Below, piece after piece: positions 5,374 through 5,471 of a stretch of 5,471 nt of DNA. Each line of letters begins with the position of its first letter. The stretch's first letter is position 1. The position numbers and the translations under genes are program-made. The notes beneath the pieces are model-generated. The model saw only the letters and a list, made by a program, of their open reading frames with translations. It searched no databases and had not been told where the DNA came from. This stretch comes from Clostridia bacterium (GTDB lineage: Bacteria; Bacillota_A; Clostridia; Peptostreptococcales; JAAYPU01), in assembly GCA_022360735.1 (NCBI GenBank), contig JAKSCF010000132.1:1-5471 (forward strand). The letters run 5' to 3'.

Positions 5374-5471
5374 TTAAGCATCCATAACAAGCTTGATGTC
5401 TTCTGCTAAATCCTCATTATTACATGGTTTTAATAACGATACGCCTATGAATACTATAATAGAAATCATTA
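5374..5471 (-). CDS. C-terminal fragment of an unidentified, possibly membrane, protein
   Basis: An open frame on the minus strand enters from the window edge and ends at a TAA (5374-5376). At least the last 31 codons are visible: a hydrophobic stretch (MISIIVFIGVSLL) followed by a short polar tail (KPCNNEDLAEDIKLVMDA). This looks like a final membrane helix with a cytoplasmic tail. Some sodium:solute symporters end in a similar way, but the fragment is too short to assign a family. The Met at 5467-5469 need not be the start. The convergent terminator placed just past the stop, with its U-tail on this strand, supports a real gene. Confidence 0.55.
   Translation of the reverse strand, partial: MISIIVFIGVSLLKPCNNEDLAEDIKLVMDA

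Overview
The window is AT-rich. Its Shine-Dalgarno sites (AGGAGG, AAGGAGG), sigma-A-type promoters and hairpin-plus-U-run terminators point to a low-GC Gram-positive bacterium. A radical SAM/SPASM protein resembling the maturases of tungsten-dependent aldehyde oxidoreductases, next to a Clostridia-like acyl-CoA synthetase and SppA, suggests an anaerobic member of the Clostridia. The species cannot be named from this sequence.

Layout, left to right. A minus-strand Lrp/AsnC-family regulator (167-625) ends in its own terminator. Upstream of it lies a minus-strand radical SAM/SPASM protein (725-2011) with an AbrB-like N-terminus. It has a clear promoter (2044-2072) and an inverted repeat just upstream that could be an operator. 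I see no terminator between these two genes, so they may be co-transcribed. Next comes a 445-base stretch without a protein gene (2012-2456). A minus-strand AMP-forming acyl-CoA synthetase follows (2457-4178). A compact divergent promoter region separates it from a plus-strand SppA-type S49 peptidase (4358-5323). That gene converges, across a 14-bp hairpin, on the C-terminal tail of an unidentified minus-strand protein cut by the window edge.

The most interesting object is in the 2012-2456 stretch. Positions 2191-2432 form a 242-base near-palindrome with 9-10 bp perfect terminal inverted repeats, a long interrupted stem, and a head of two small hairpins whose loops both carry GGAC. Eight of the ten substitutions between the arms are G-U wobbles when the plus strand is read as RNA, and only one would be a wobble in minus-strand RNA. 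A hairpin with a U-rich tail on the plus strand follows immediately (2438-2461). This fits a mobile palindromic repeat (MITE-like), a structured plus-strand RNA, or a mobile element whose RNA fold is under selection.

Functional links are tentative. The radical SAM protein would mature an aldehyde oxidoreductase that is not in the window. Such enzymes oxidise aldehydes, including amino-acid-derived ones, to acids. An Lrp-type regulator and an acyl-CoA synthetase would fit such metabolism, but adjacency is the only evidence. SppA is a separate membrane or envelope function with its own promoter.
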